From contig JAZKHY010000017.1 of NCBI GenBank assembly GCA_040385105.1, positions 40,720 to 104,719 on the forward strand: a stretch of 64,000 nucleotides of DNA, given 5' to 3'. This DNA is from JACMQX01 sp040385105. Lineage in GTDB: Bacteria; Pseudomonadota; Gammaproteobacteria; Burkholderiales; Burkholderiaceae_C. Below, piece after piece: positions 42,352 through 56,400 of this stretch. Numbering within the stretch: the stretch's first letter is position 1; every line of letters begins with the position of its first letter. The notes under the pieces were generated by a model. It was given only the letters and a program-made list of their open reading frames with translations. It was not told the origin of the DNA and searched no databases. Position numbers and translations under genes: made by a program.

Positions 42352-43155
42352 ATGCCAAGCGCCGCCGACCGCCTTGAGTTCGCGCCGCCGCAGCCGCCAG
42401 GCATGCTGCGCGCATTCGGGCTGGCGGTCCTCGCGCACATCCTCCTGCTGGTGGCGCTGACTTGGGGCGTGAGCTGGAAACGAGATTCGGAGAACCTCGC
42501 TGTCGAGGCGGAGCTTTGGTCAAGCATCCCACAACAGGCGGCGCCGAAGCCGGTCGAAGTGCAACCGCCGCCTCCGCAACCCAAAGTCATCGAGGCGCCC
42601 AAGCCACCCCCGCCTGTGGTGAAGCAGGCGCAGATTGCGGTGGAGAAGGAAAAGAAGCCGGAGCCGAAGAAAGAGCCGCCCAAGGTTGAACCAAAGCCCA
42701 AGCCCGAACCGCCGAAAAAAGTCGCTGAAGCGCCAAAGCCCAAGGCGTCCACGCCGAAGCAGATTGCTGAGGCGGATGCGAAAAAGATGGAAGCCTTGCG
42801 GCAGGAAAACCTCAAGCGCATGGCGGGCCTGGCCGGTGCGACAGGTTCGCCCTCCGCCTCCGGAGCGGCGTTGCAATCGGCGGGACCTTCAGCCGGCTAC
42901 GCTGGCCGCATCCGCGCGCGTGTGAAGCCGAATATCGTGTTCACCGAAGACATTGCAGGCAATCCCACTGCGGAGGTCGAAGTGCGCACTGCACCCGACG
43001 GCACCATCGTCGGCCGCAGGCTGCTCAAGTCCAGCGGAGAGAAAGCCTGGGACGATGCGGTGCTCAAGGCGATCGACAAGACTGAAGTGCTTCCGCGCGA
43101 CGTGGATGGCCGCGTGCCCTCCCCGCTGATCATCAGCTTCCGGCCCAAGGACTGA
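42352..43155 (+). CDS. tolA: TolA
   Basis: A 267-residue protein from ATG 42352. It has an N-terminal anchor (LAVLAHILLLVALTWGVSW), a long Pro/Lys/Glu-rich periplasmic arm (about 60-150) and a TonB-like C-terminal domain (AEVEVRTAPDGTIVGRRLLKSSGEKAWDDAVLKAIDKT). No tolB or pal follows: dnaE runs the other way 7 bases downstream, so those genes must lie elsewhere. Confidence 0.93.
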   Translation: MPSAADRLEFAPPQPPGMLRAFGLAVLAHILLLVALTWGVSWKRDSENLAVEAELWSSIPQQAAPKPVEVQPPPPQPKVIEAPKPPPPVVKQAQIAVEKEKKPEPKKEPPKVEPKPKPEPPKKVAEAPKPKASTPKQIAEADAKKMEALRQENLKRMAGLAGATGSPSASGAALQSAGPSAGYAGRIRARVKPNIVFTEDIAGNPTAEVEVRTAPDGTIVGRRLLKSSGEKAWDDAVLKAIDKTEVLPRDVDGRVPSPLIISFRPKD

Positions 43156-43161
43156 GTCCTT

Positions 43162-46647
<3,486 letters not shown>

Positions 46648-46681
46648 CGCTTCATTCTACGGTCGCGGGATAATCGGCACC

Positions 46682-47446
46682 GTGAAATCCATCCTCAATA
46701 TTGCGGCTTACCGCTTCGTCAGCATCAGCGATCCGGCATCGTTGCGCGAGACTGTTCTTCATGCCGCCAACAAGCTTGAACTCAAGGGTACGGTGCTCAT
46801 CGCCGGAGAAGGCATCAACCTGTTCCTGGCGGGGGCGCAGGAGCGAATCCGCGAATTCCTCCTGCAACTGCGCAGCGACGCGCGCTTTGCACAGATCGAG
46901 ATCAAGGAGAGCTGGTCTGACGCACAGCCATTCAGGAAACTCCTGGTGAAGGTCAAGCGCGAAATCATCCGCATGGACCACCCCGCCATCAAGCCTGACT
47001 TTGCGCGGCCAGGCGGACGCGCTCCGGCCGTCGATGCCGCCACGGTGAAGCGCTGGCTCGACCGGGGGCATGACGACGAAGGCCGGCCCGTGGTCACGCT
47101 GGACACGCGCAACGGCTTCGAGGTGGACCACGGCACCTTCAATGGCGCCATCGACTGGCGCATCGGCAAGTTCACCGAGTTTCCCCAGGCCTTCAGGGAC
47201 CACAAGGCCGAACTGCAGGACAAGACGGTGGTGAGCTTCTGCACGGGTGGCATCCGCTGCGAGAAAGCAGCCATCTTCATGCGGGAAGAGGGGCTGGAAC
47301 ATGTGTACCAGCTGGAAGGCGGCATCCTCAAGTACTTCGAGGAAACCGGCGGCGAGCACTACAGCGGCGCCTGCTTTGTGTTTGACGAGCGTGAGTCGCT
47401 GACGCCCGACCTGGAGCCTGCCACACGCACTCCCCCGCGCGGCTGA
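46682..47446 (+). CDS. trhO: tRNA uridine-5-oxyacetate/hydroxylation enzyme TrhO (YceA)
   Basis: A 254-residue rhodanese-fold protein (UPF0176) from GTG 46682 (VKSILNIAAYRF). The N-terminal ferredoxin-like part has KGTVLIAGEGINLFLAG. The rhodanese domain carries the catalytic-loop Cys in VSFCTGGIRCEKAAIFM and GFxxVYQLEGGIL-type end. TrhO makes 5-hydroxyuridine at the tRNA wobble position using oxygen. Confidence 0.92.
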   Translation: MKSILNIAAYRFVSISDPASLRETVLHAANKLELKGTVLIAGEGINLFLAGAQERIREFLLQLRSDARFAQIEIKESWSDAQPFRKLLVKVKREIIRMDHPAIKPDFARPGGRAPAVDAATVKRWLDRGHDDEGRPVVTLDTRNGFEVDHGTFNGAIDWRIGKFTEFPQAFRDHKAELQDKTVVSFCTGGIRCEKAAIFMREEGLEHVYQLEGGILKYFEETGGEHYSGACFVFDERESLTPDLEPATRTPPRG

Positions 47447-47454
47447 ACCACCCC

Positions 47455-48336
47455 TCAACCGAATTTGTGCTCGGGTAACGGGATAAATTCCGTTTCGCCC
47501 GCTACTGCCGGGAATTTGCCAGCTTCCCAGTCTGCGGATGCCTGCACTATGCGCTCCCTGCTGCTGGACACGAAGTTCCACCACATGAATCGACGCTCGG
47601 GCAATGCATCGCCGCCGAGCACCATCAGGCGAACAGCGCTTGTGCCCGCCTGCAGCACCGACTCCCTGCCGGGCTCCAGCACGGCGAAGGTGCCTGATGC
47701 AATTGACTCGCCGTCAATCTGCACATCGCCTTCCACCGTGTAGGCCGCAAGCTCGGCAGCCAGCCGGGGCAGCTTCAGCGAGCTGCCCGCAGGCAGTTGC
47801 ACATCAAGATAGAGCGTGGGCGAGAACGTGCCAACCGGCGATGTCAGGCCGAAGGCGCTGCCGATGAGCACGCGCACATCGGCCTCGCCCACCTTGAGGG
47901 AAGGAATTGCCGCAGCCGGCGTGTGTTCAAAACTCGCGTCCACCTCCTCATGCCCCACCGGCAACGCAGCCCACAGCTGGATGCCATGGTTCACATAGCG
48001 CTCGCCCTTCAGGCGTTCCGGCCGGCGTTCGGAGTGCACGATGCCGTTGCCGGCCGTCATCCAGTTGATCGCGCCGGGCTCGATGTCCTGCACATAACCC
48101 AGGCTGTCGCGGTGCGTGATGGCGCCGTCGAACAGGTAGGTGACGGTGGCAAGGCCGATGTGCGGATGGGGCCGCACATCGTAATTGGCAGAAGGCTCAA
48201 CCGTCACCGGGCCGAAGTGGTCAAAGAACAGGAAGGGGCCGACCGACTGGCGCCTGGCCGCAGGCAGGAAGCGGCGGACGGTGAAGCCGCCGCCCAGGTC
48301 CTTGGCATGGCCATCGAGTTGCAGTTGAATCGGCAT
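47455..48336 (-). CDS. Pirin family protein
   Basis: A 293-residue bicupin from ATG 48336 (CCTCCTG-type site reads AGGAGG on the coding strand). The N-terminal cupin carries RPHPHIGLATVTYLF with metal-ligand His residues and MTAGNGIVHSER. Pirins bind Fe and some have quercetinase activity. It is the last of four minus-strand genes opposite the LysR gene. Confidence 0.92.
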   Translation of the reverse strand: MPIQLQLDGHAKDLGGGFTVRRFLPAARRQSVGPFLFFDHFGPVTVEPSANYDVRPHPHIGLATVTYLFDGAITHRDSLGYVQDIEPGAINWMTAGNGIVHSERRPERLKGERYVNHGIQLWAALPVGHEEVDASFEHTPAAAIPSLKVGEADVRVLIGSAFGLTSPVGTFSPTLYLDVQLPAGSSLKLPRLAAELAAYTVEGDVQIDGESIASGTFAVLEPGRESVLQAGTSAVRLMVLGGDALPERRFMWWNFVSSSRERIVQASADWEAGKFPAVAGETEFIPLPEHKFG

Positions 48337-48364
48337 GAACCCTCCTGTTGGAAGCGCCTTGTTG

Positions 48365-48919
48365 TCAGCGCTGGAACTTCGCGGCCACATCGGCCACGCG
48401 CTTGCCGAATATTCTGGCAGTTTCCAGGTCGCCCGGGGCCATTTCATTGGCGCCGGCATCTGACGGCGACTGCGCGATGGCGCCTGCGTACGACACCAGG
48501 TAGTTGATGTCGTCGCGCTTGGCCGCCTTGGTGTTGCTGGGCATCAGGCCCTGGCTGACCCAGATCATCGCGTGCTGCATCGACAGCGTGAACAGGTAAG
48601 TCAGCGTAGAAGCCTTGTCGCCGTTCATGCCGGCGCTGTTGGTGAAACCGGCGGCGATCTTGTCCTTCCAGCCCTGGGTGAACCAGACCTTGGAGGATGC
48701 ATCGGCAAACTTCTTGAACTGCCAGCTCACGCTGCCCATGTAGGTGGGCGAGCCGAAGATGATGGCGTCGGCCGCATTCAGCGTGTCCCAGCCGCCCTCG
48801 GGCAGGTTGCCTTCGGCGTCGATCGCCACCAGCGTGGCGCCGGCGCCTTCAGCCACGGCCTGGGCCATGCGCTGGGTATGGCCGTAGCCGGAATGGTAAA
48901 CAACAACGGTTTTTGCCAT
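48365..48919 (-). CDS. Flavodoxin-type NAD(P)H oxidoreductase (WrbA-like)
   Basis: A 184-residue protein. FMN-binding loops: VYHSGYGHTQRMAQAVAEG (8-26) and FGSPTYMGSVSWQFKKF (55-71). It lacks the long C-terminal part of true WrbA. It probably reduces quinones and fits the neighbouring pirin and DoxX genes as an oxidative-stress or aromatic-quinone set. Confidence 0.85.
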   Translation of the reverse strand: MAKTVVVYHSGYGHTQRMAQAVAEGAGATLVAIDAEGNLPEGGWDTLNAADAIIFGSPTYMGSVSWQFKKFADASSKVWFTQGWKDKIAAGFTNSAGMNGDKASTLTYLFTLSMQHAMIWVSQGLMPSNTKAAKRDDINYLVSYAGAIAQSPSDAGANEMAPGDLETARIFGKRVADVAAKFQR

Positions 48920-48964
48920 GGAAAGTCCTGAGTGTATTGAGAGTGAATTGGAGGGCAGGAACGA

Positions 48965-49378
48965 TCAGCGGCGCTTGGCGTCAAGACTCCAGGCGCCGGC
49001 GCCGGAAGCTGCGATGGCGAGCAAACCGCCGACGATGGCCATGTTCTTGAAGAAGGCTTGTTGCTGCTGCATCACCTGCTCGGCCGGCACGCCCCAGAAG
49101 TTGTGGAAGATGAAGGTGATCACAAAGGTGAAGAACGCGATGCCCAGCGCGGCCCAGCGGGTCTGCCAGCCGACCAGCAGCAACAGGCCAAGGCCCAGCT
49201 CCACCACGATGGCAATGGCGGCGCAAACTTCAGGCAACGGAATGCCCTTGGAGGCGATATAGCCCACGGTGCCGGCAAAGCCGCCGATCTTGCTGAAGCC
49301 CCCCGGGATGAAAAGCATCGCGATCAGCACGCGGCCGAGCAGGGAAAACAGGTTCTGGGTCTGGGCATTGAAAATCAT
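48965..49378 (-). CDS. DoxX family membrane protein
   Basis: A 137-residue protein with four membrane helices from ATG 49378, behind an AAGGAG site. FSLLGRVLIAMLFIPGGFSKIGGF, then IAIVVELGLGLLLLVGWQTRWAAL, and IAFFTFVITFIFHNFWG fit DoxX. Related to thiosulfate:quinone and stress-linked membrane complexes; exact role unknown. Confidence 0.88.
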   Translation of the reverse strand: MIFNAQTQNLFSLLGRVLIAMLFIPGGFSKIGGFAGTVGYIASKGIPLPEVCAAIAIVVELGLGLLLLVGWQTRWAALGIAFFTFVITFIFHNFWGVPAEQVMQQQQAFFKNMAIVGGLLAIAASGAGAWSLDAKRR

Positions 49379-49443
49379 CGGGAACTCCTTGAGTGTGGGA
49401 ATGGGTTGGGGCAAGGCAAAAGGGCCAGTCAGGCTGTGCAGGT

Positions 49444-50145
49444 TCAGGCCGCAAGATCAAACACCAGGACCTCGGCCGATTTGCCGTTGCCCAGCGCAAG
49501 CTGCTTTTCGTTTTCGATCATGGCCGCGTCACCGGCGGCCAGCTTCTGGCCGTTGACCTCGATCTCGCCACGCACGAGGTGCACATAGCTCTTGCGCGCC
49601 GGGTCCAGCGTCAGCGTGGCGGCCTCTGCGCCGTCGAACAGGCCCGCATAAAGGCTGGCATCGGCATGAATGGTCACCGAGCCTTCAGCGCCGTCGGGCG
49701 AGGCGACCAGGCGCAACGAGCCGCGCTTGGCACCTTCGGCAAACGTCTTCTGCTCGTAACTGGCGGGAATGCCGGTCACGTTGGGCTCGATCCAGATCTG
49801 CAGGAAATGGGTGGTCTGGTCCTTGGCATGGTTGAACTCGCTGTGCTGTACACCGCGGCCGGCGCTCATGCGCTGCACGTCGCCCGGCGGGATGCCCTTG
49901 ATATTGCCCAAGGTGTCCTTGTGCGCCAGTTCGCCAGTTAACACATAGGAAATGATTTCCATGTCCTTGTGACCATGTGTACCGAAACCGGTGCCGGGGG
50001 CGATCCGGTCCTCGTTGATGACGCGCAGGTTGCCGAAGCCCATGTGCTTGGGGTCGTAGTAGCCTGCAAACGAGAAGCTGTGAAAGGACTTGAGCCAGCC
50101 ATGGTCGGCATAGCCCCGGTCACTGGATTTGCGAAGTGTCAGCAT
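49444..50145 (-). CDS. Pirin family protein (YhhW-type, putative quercetinase)
   Basis: A 233-residue bicupin from ATG 50145 (MLTLRKSSDRG). Iron-ligand pattern: FGTHGHKDMEIISYVLTGELAHKDTLGN and MSAGRGVQHSEFNH. First gene of the minus-strand set that faces the LysR gene, so it is the likely direct target of that regulator. Confidence 0.92.
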   Translation of the reverse strand: MLTLRKSSDRGYADHGWLKSFHSFSFAGYYDPKHMGFGNLRVINEDRIAPGTGFGTHGHKDMEIISYVLTGELAHKDTLGNIKGIPPGDVQRMSAGRGVQHSEFNHAKDQTTHFLQIWIEPNVTGIPASYEQKTFAEGAKRGSLRLVASPDGAEGSVTIHADASLYAGLFDGAEAATLTLDPARKSYVHLVRGEIEVNGQKLAAGDAAMIENEKQLALGNGKSAEVLVFDLAA

Positions 50146-50234
50146 GTTGCGTACTCCTTTGGGTTGGCTGAAATCTGATGAATGAACTTTAGGGTCCGCA
50201 GGACGCTTGAACATGCACCGGGTTTGATGGCATC

Positions 50235-50257
50235 ATTCAAATTATTTCAACTTGAAT
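50235..50257. promoter_or_regulatory. LysR-type T-N11-A dyad
   Basis: ATTCAA-N11-TTGAAT is a perfect inverted repeat in the 106-bp region between the pirin gene start (50145) and the LysR gene. It contains the classical T-N11-A site. Because its right arm overlaps the TTG at 50252, the true LysR start may be GTG 50267. Confidence 0.65.
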
Positions 50258-51208
50258 GGTCTTTTTGTGCAAACCGCCCGCGATGTCCTGACCCCCGACT
50301 CCTTCGCCATGCTGCAGGCCATTGCCGAAGCAGGCAGCTTCGCCGCTGCCGCACGTGCGCTGGGCCTCGTGCCCAGCGCCCTCACCTACCGGGTGCGGGC
50401 CATCGAGGACGCGCTGGACGTGCTGCTGTTTGACCGCAGCTCGCGCCAGGCCAAGCTCACCGAGGCGGGCGACGCGCTGCTGGCCGAGGGCGCGCGGCTG
50501 CTTGATGAAGTCGATGCCGTGGCCAACCGCGTCAAGCGCGTGGCCACCGGCTGGGAGCCCGAATTCACCATTGCGGCCGACAACATCGTCTCGCGCAACA
50601 CCCTGCTGGACCTGTGCGAGAAGTTCTTTGCGCTGAATCCGCCGACGCGCCTGAAGATCCGCGACGAAGTGCTCTCGGGCACCACTGAAGCCCTGATCTC
50701 CGGCCAGGCCGACCTTGCCCTGGGCGGCTCGATGGAGGCCGCCACGATGGCGTCGGTGCAGACGCGCCTGCTTGGCACGGTGGCTTTCGTCTATGCGGTA
50801 GCACCGCACCATCCGCTGGCGCGTGCCGAAGAACCCCTGCGGGATGACGTGCTCAGGCAGCACCGCGCGGTGGCGGTGGCCGACTCGTCGCAGCGCGGGC
50901 GGGGCCTGACCATCGGCATCCTGGGCGGGCAGGACGTGCTGACCGTGCCTTCGATGCAGGCCAAGCTGGAAGCCCAGCTGCGCGGCCTGGGCGCCGGCTT
51001 CCTGCCCGAATGCATGGCCCGGCCTTATGTGGAGGCCGGCCACCTGATGGTCCGCCAGGTGGACCGCATGCAGCGTGTCGTGCGCACGGGCTACGCATGG
51101 CGCCAGACGGCGCGCGGGCGACAGGGCCGCGCCCTGCAATGGTGGCTCGAGCAGCTGGAGAACGCCCACACGCGCTCTGCGCTTCTTGAGCAGCATCACC
51201 GCACCTGA
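50252..51208 (+). CDS. LysR-family transcriptional regulator
   Basis: About 313-318 residues. The N-terminal helix-turn-helix reads FAMLQAIAEAGSFAAAARALGLVPSALTYRVRAIEDAL. A C-terminal substrate-binding domain follows. The frame opens with TTG 50252 but GTG 50267 (VQTARDVLTPDSF) is a more plausible start, since the operator dyad covers the TTG. Probably controls the divergent pirin-doxX-flavodoxin-pirin genes; inducer unknown. Confidence 0.9.
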   Translation: MNGLFVQTARDVLTPDSFAMLQAIAEAGSFAAAARALGLVPSALTYRVRAIEDALDVLLFDRSSRQAKLTEAGDALLAEGARLLDEVDAVANRVKRVATGWEPEFTIAADNIVSRNTLLDLCEKFFALNPPTRLKIRDEVLSGTTEALISGQADLALGGSMEAATMASVQTRLLGTVAFVYAVAPHHPLARAEEPLRDDVLRQHRAVAVADSSQRGRGLTIGILGGQDVLTVPSMQAKLEAQLRGLGAGFLPECMARPYVEAGHLMVRQVDRMQRVVRTGYAWRQTARGRQGRALQWWLEQLENAHTRSALLEQHHRT

Positions 51209-51288
51209 AATCAATGCATCAGGGATGACCCGCACCGCCCAGCGTGTAGAGTAGGCTCATTGAGACCTTCACAGAAAAGAGACACACC

Positions 51289-52353
51289 ATGGCATCCAGC
51301 TCCGCAGCAACCCGCCCCCGAAGCCATATTGCCGTCATCGGCGCCGGCATGGCAGGCCTTGCCTGCGCGCGCACCCTCGTGCAGGCGGGCCACCGCGTCA
51401 CGGTGTTCGAGAAAAGCCGCGGCGTCAGCGGCCGCATGGCGTCACGCAGCACGCCGTTCGGCACCTTTGACCATGGCACCCAGTACTTCACCGTGCGCGA
51501 CCCGCGCTTTGCGCTGGCACTGACGACGGCGCCGCGCGTATGCAAGGCCTGGAGCGCCAGCACGGTGCGGGTGCTTGACACCTTCGGCCTGGTGGCGGCC
51601 GCCGGCCTGCCAGCGCGCGAGCCGCACTGGGTGCCGGCTCCGGGCATGAACGCGCTGCTCAAGCACTGGGCGGCGCCGCTGCTGGACAGCGGCAGCATCG
51701 AGCTCGAAACCCAGGTCACCCGCATCGAGCGCGACTCGCTCAACCCCGACCAGTGGCAACTGCGCACGATGGGCGCGCAGGACTCGCAGCACGTGTATTC
51801 CGGCTTTGACTCAGTCGCGCTCGCCATCCCCAACCCGCAGGCGCAGAACCTGCTGCAGAACTCGGCGCAGGCGCCGCGCATCGTGCGCGAACTGGCCAGG
51901 GTCCAGGTTGCACCGTGCTGGACGCTGATGCTGGCTTTCCCGCAGGCCTCCCAGCCGGGCATGTCGCACCTGGGGCCCCAATGGAACGCTGCGCGCAGCA
52001 CGCACCACCGCATCGCCTGGCTGTCGCGCGAGTCGTCCAAGCCGGGCCGTGGCTCCATCGAACGCTGGACGGTGCAGGCCAGCGCCGCCTGGTCACTGGA
52101 GCACCTGGAAGACGACGCGCCGCGCGTCCAGGCCAAGCTGCTCAAGGCCTTCTCCGAAATCACCGGCATCCGCGCCGAGCCATCGCATGCCGCAGTGCAC
52201 CGCTGGCGCTATGCCCAGACAGTGCAGCCACTGGGCGAAACCCACCTGTGGGACCCGAAAGTGCGCATTGGCGCAGCGGGCGACTGGTGCATCGGCCACC
52301 GGGTGGAAGACGCCTTCATCTCCGGCCTTGAACTGGCGCTTGCCATGGCGTGA
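51289..52353 (+). CDS. FAD/NAD(P)-dependent amine-oxidase-like protein
   Basis: A 354-residue protein. The Rossmann FAD motif is IAVIGAGMAGLACARTL (14-30). GRMASRSTPFGTFDHGTQYFT follows, and the C-terminal FAD part is GAAGDWCIGHRVEDAFISGLELA. Related to renalase-like NAD(P)/FAD oxidoreductases; substrate unknown. Its end overlaps gluQ by 4 bases. Confidence 0.85.
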   Translation: MASSSAATRPRSHIAVIGAGMAGLACARTLVQAGHRVTVFEKSRGVSGRMASRSTPFGTFDHGTQYFTVRDPRFALALTTAPRVCKAWSASTVRVLDTFGLVAAAGLPAREPHWVPAPGMNALLKHWAAPLLDSGSIELETQVTRIERDSLNPDQWQLRTMGAQDSQHVYSGFDSVALAIPNPQAQNLLQNSAQAPRIVRELARVQVAPCWTLMLAFPQASQPGMSHLGPQWNAARSTHHRIAWLSRESSKPGRGSIERWTVQASAAWSLEHLEDDAPRVQAKLLKAFSEITGIRAEPSHAAVHRWRYAQTVQPLGETHLWDPKVRIGAAGDWCIGHRVEDAFISGLELALAMA

Positions 52354-53288
52354 GCGGCGGCGGCGTGGCATCCAGCGCCCCTGTTTCCAGTGCCTATGTG
52401 GGGCGCTTTGCGCCCTCGCCCACCGGTCCGCTGCATGCGGGCTCGCTCGTCGCCGCGCTGGCCAGCTGGCTGGATGCGCGGGCGCACGGTGGCCGCTGGC
52501 TGGTGCGGATTGAAGATGTCGACACACCGCGCTGCGTCCCCGGCGCAGACCAGCTGATTCTTTCCCAGCTAGCCGGCTGTGGCCTGGTGCCGGACGCTGA
52601 GCCGCTGTGGCAGTCGTCCCGTGGACTGGCTTACCAGGCGGCGCTCGACAGCCTTGTCGAACGCAAGCTGGCCTACCCGTGCGGCTGCTCGCGCCGGGAC
52701 GTCGAGGCCGCCTGGGCTGCGCAGGGCCAGGTGCGCGAACGCCATGGTGAGCTGGTTTACCCCGGCACATGCCGCAACGGCCTGCACGGGCGCGCGCCGC
52801 GCGCCTGGCGCCTGCACACCGGCGGCAATGAGGCGGTTGCCTGGCATGACCGCCGGCTCGGCGAGCAGGCCCAGGACGTTGGCCGGGAGGTCGGCGACTT
52901 CGTCCTCAAGCGCGCCGATGGCCTGTGGGCCTACCAGCTTGCCGTCGTGGTGGACGATGCGGCGCAAGGCATCACCCACGTTGTGCGCGGCGAAGACCTG
53001 GCCGACAACACGCCGCGCCAGATCCTGCTGCAGCGCGCACTTGGCCTGCCGGCCGTAAGCTACCTGCATGCGCCACTTGTCGTGGGGCCCAACGGGGAAA
53101 AGCTGTCAAAACAGAACGGCGCCCAAGCGCTGGACATGAGCCGGCCGCTGGCGCTGTTGCAGGGGGCCGGCCGCGTGCTCGGGATCGGCGGTCCGGCCGG
53201 ATCGGGCGCTCGCGACCCGCATGAAAATGCGGACGCCTGGCTGGCGTGGGCATCCACGCAATGGCCGCATCGCGCCGGCAGGGGCTGA
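52350..53288 (+). CDS. gluQ: Glutamyl-Q tRNA(Asp) synthetase
   Basis: A 312-residue truncated GluRS paralogue. It has the HIGH-like APSPTGPLHAGSLVAALASWLDAR, a zinc site of Cys residues (YPCGCSRRDV... YPGTC) and a KMSKS-like KLSKQNG. It lacks the anticodon-binding domain. The enzyme attaches glutamate to queuosine of tRNA-Asp. Confidence 0.93.
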   Translation: MSGGGVASSAPVSSAYVGRFAPSPTGPLHAGSLVAALASWLDARAHGGRWLVRIEDVDTPRCVPGADQLILSQLAGCGLVPDAEPLWQSSRGLAYQAALDSLVERKLAYPCGCSRRDVEAAWAAQGQVRERHGELVYPGTCRNGLHGRAPRAWRLHTGGNEAVAWHDRRLGEQAQDVGREVGDFVLKRADGLWAYQLAVVVDDAAQGITHVVRGEDLADNTPRQILLQRALGLPAVSYLHAPLVVGPNGEKLSKQNGAQALDMSRPLALLQGAGRVLGIGGPAGSGARDPHENADAWLAWASTQWPHRAGRG

Positions 53289-53412
53289 ACGCAGTGCACC
53301 AGACATGCCGCATCTGCACCAGCCATCAGGCCTGATAAAACAGTACCTAAGAACTATCTTCAATCGACATATCGGCAATTAATCTACCCGGCTTGAACAG
53401 CCAGGAGAATCT

Positions 53413-56400
53413 TTGTCGTATATTCAATGCCGCGTCGCGGCAAGCCTCAACCGCCTGCCCCCGTGGATCCTGGGAATGGTGCTGGCGCTGGCCTGCGCCG
53501 GCCCGGCCACCGGCCAGACCTGCGCCGCACCAGGCTGGCAGGGGCCGGTCACCCTGGCTGGCAGCAGCATCATCAACTCCTACCACGCAGGCACCGGCAG
53601 CCCGGCAGCCGGCGCAACCAGCATCACCGTGGCGTCGGCCACCGGCCAGCGCTCCAGCAACCGCGCGCTGGCTGCCGGCGACCTCATCATCATCATGCAG
53701 ATGCAGGACTCCGCAACACCAGCCAACGCAGGCCTGCACGAATACGCCCAGATCGTCGCCGTGAGCGGCACCACGCTGCAGCTGGCGGCCCCGCTGGTCA
53801 ACAGCTATACCCGGGCAATGAGCACCTCTGCCGTGCGCAACTGGCAGGTGGTGCATGTGCCGCAGTATGCGTCGGCCACCGTCTCGGGCACCGTGTCGGC
53901 GGACCGCTGGACCATCAGCACCACCACCAGCGATGCCACGGGCGGCATCGTGGCGATGGACGTGGCTGGCAGCCTGGCCATCAACGGCACCATCACCGTG
54001 GCCGGGGCGGGATTCCGCGGCGGCGCGGGCATCTCGGGCAAGGGCACCCGGCCCGGCGGCACCTATACCGATGCCAACTACACCGCAGGGCTGACCTTCA
54101 ACACCATCAATGGCGGCGTCAAGGGCGAAGGCATCGCCGGCACGCCCGCCGTCGTGTTTGCGGGCACGGCAGCACCGGTCACCTACACCGCGACCCTCGG
54201 GCAAGGCTATGCAGCAGGCGCGGGAGGCCGTGGCGCCCAGCAGAATGCCGGCGGCGGCGGCAATGACGGCAACCCGCCGTTCGGCACGCCCGGCACCACC
54301 GGCCAACAGTTCAACTCCGGCGGCGGCGGAGGCTCCGGCGCGGCTGCGGGCGGACGCGGCGGCAACGCCTGGAACAATAACGGCTCGGGCGGCATACTCA
54401 ACCAGCCTGCGGGCGGCAACACCGGCAACGAGGCCGGCGGCCTTGGAGGCAATGCGCTCACCTATTCGGCCACCCGGATGGTCATGGGGGGCGGGGGCGG
54501 CGCCGGCGCAGCCAACGACGGAACTGCCTCTTCCATCACGACCTGGCCGCCCACGGAGACTTCGGTTGCCGCCAATGGCGCACAGGGCTCCATCACGTCG
54601 AGTGGGGCGCCGGGCGGCGGTATCGCCCTGATCCGTGCCGGCAGCCTCTCAGCCACCGCTGGCGTGGTCGACGCCAGCGGCTACCGGGCGTACAACAAGG
54701 CGCTCAACCCCCCATCGGATGCCGACTCGGGCGGCGGCGGCGGCGGCGGCGGCGCCGTATCCATCCGTGCGGCGGCGGGCAGTGCAGCGGGGCTGCTCGT
54801 TCGCGCCACCGGCGGTGCAGGCGGGTCGTCAAACCACTACAACCACGGCCCTGGCGGAGGAGGAGGCGGCGGCTATGCCCTGATCAACGTAGCGGGTGCC
54901 ACTATCACCGTCACAGGCGGGGCCAACGGCACTGATGGATGTTGCGGTGGCACGACTGGCAACGGCAGCCCCAAGGCATACAACTCCACGCCCGGCAGCA
55001 CGGGCGCCTCTGCCGCCACCGACGGGACCCCCACCGGTACCGGAGCCGGCGCGTCATGCCTGCCGGTGATCAATGTGTCAAAGTCAACCACCACACCCAC
55101 CATCACCGCAGCCACCGGCGCTACCGCGACCTGGCGGGTCAACCTGTCAAACAGCGGCGGCGCGGCCACCAACCTGTTCATCCTCGACGCCGGTCTGCCG
55201 CCAGGCTGGACCTACGCATCATCGCCCGCAACCACTTACAGCTACGCCCCGGCGCCGCCCCCCTCGGCAGGCGTCAACGCCGCCGGTGCGGAGACCGTAT
55301 CGGCCACGCTCCCCGCCGGACTTCCGGTGGCGAACGCGAGCAGCGTCAACGCCGCGACCGCCATTTCCTTGCGGGCCAATGGCGCCGCGCCCGGCGTGGT
55401 GCCGGGCAACGGCAACAACCAGTTGACCTTCGGCAGCTTCTACCTGCCGCAGAACGGCAGCATCACGGTGAGCTTCACCGTATCCATACCAGACACCGCC
55501 ACAGCGGGCACGTACCACAACGGCGCGGGCGTGGCATTCCTCGACCCGACCCGCACTGCCGCAGGCACGCTGCGCATGGTCAGCCCGCTGGCCAACGTGA
55601 ACACCAACCGCACCGGCACTGCCTATGGCTCCAACACCGCCTACCAGAGCGGCGCCACCGCCAACGTGGGCGGGGCCGGCTACAGCGGGCTCGTGGCCGG
55701 CCCCTCCACCGAAGACATCGCCCTCGTGCCGGACCTGTCGGTGAGCAAGGCGGCAGGAACAACGGTTTTCCACCTGGGCTCCGCGCCGCAATACATCATC
55801 ACCGGCCGCAACGCCGGGCGCCCGGTGGCGCACCAGGTATTTGCCACCACCCAGGCCACTGACCAGTCGGCCACGGCCATCGTTTCCAGCCTGATCAACA
55901 TCACCGACACCCTGCCGGCCGGCATGACGCTCACCGCCGTCACCAACAGCAACCCGGGCGTCTGGACCTGCAACCCGAACGGAACCAGCACCACCTTCGC
56001 ATGCAGTGCCAGCGCAGGCGTTTACCCGCTGGCCGCCGCGAGCAACTTTGTCACCATCACCGCAACCACCGCCATCAGCACCACAGCCTGCCCCGGTCCT
56101 GCGGTCAACAATGTGTCCATCAGCCAGGCCAGCCTGACCGAGTCCAGCACGGCCAACAACACCGCCACGGCTTCCACAGCCGTAGGCTGCGCCACCTCGC
56201 TGACGGTCAGCAAGACCAACGGAGCCAGTTCCGTGGCTGCAGGCGGCACAACGAGCTATACCGTGACCTTCTCGAACCTCGGGCCCGCCGCTGCCAACGG
56301 CGCCCTGGTCAGCGACGCCGCAAGCGCCGGACTTGCCTGCACGGTGAACAACTGCCTGGTCAACGGTGGTGCAATTTGCCCTGCGGCCGCGCAATGGCCC

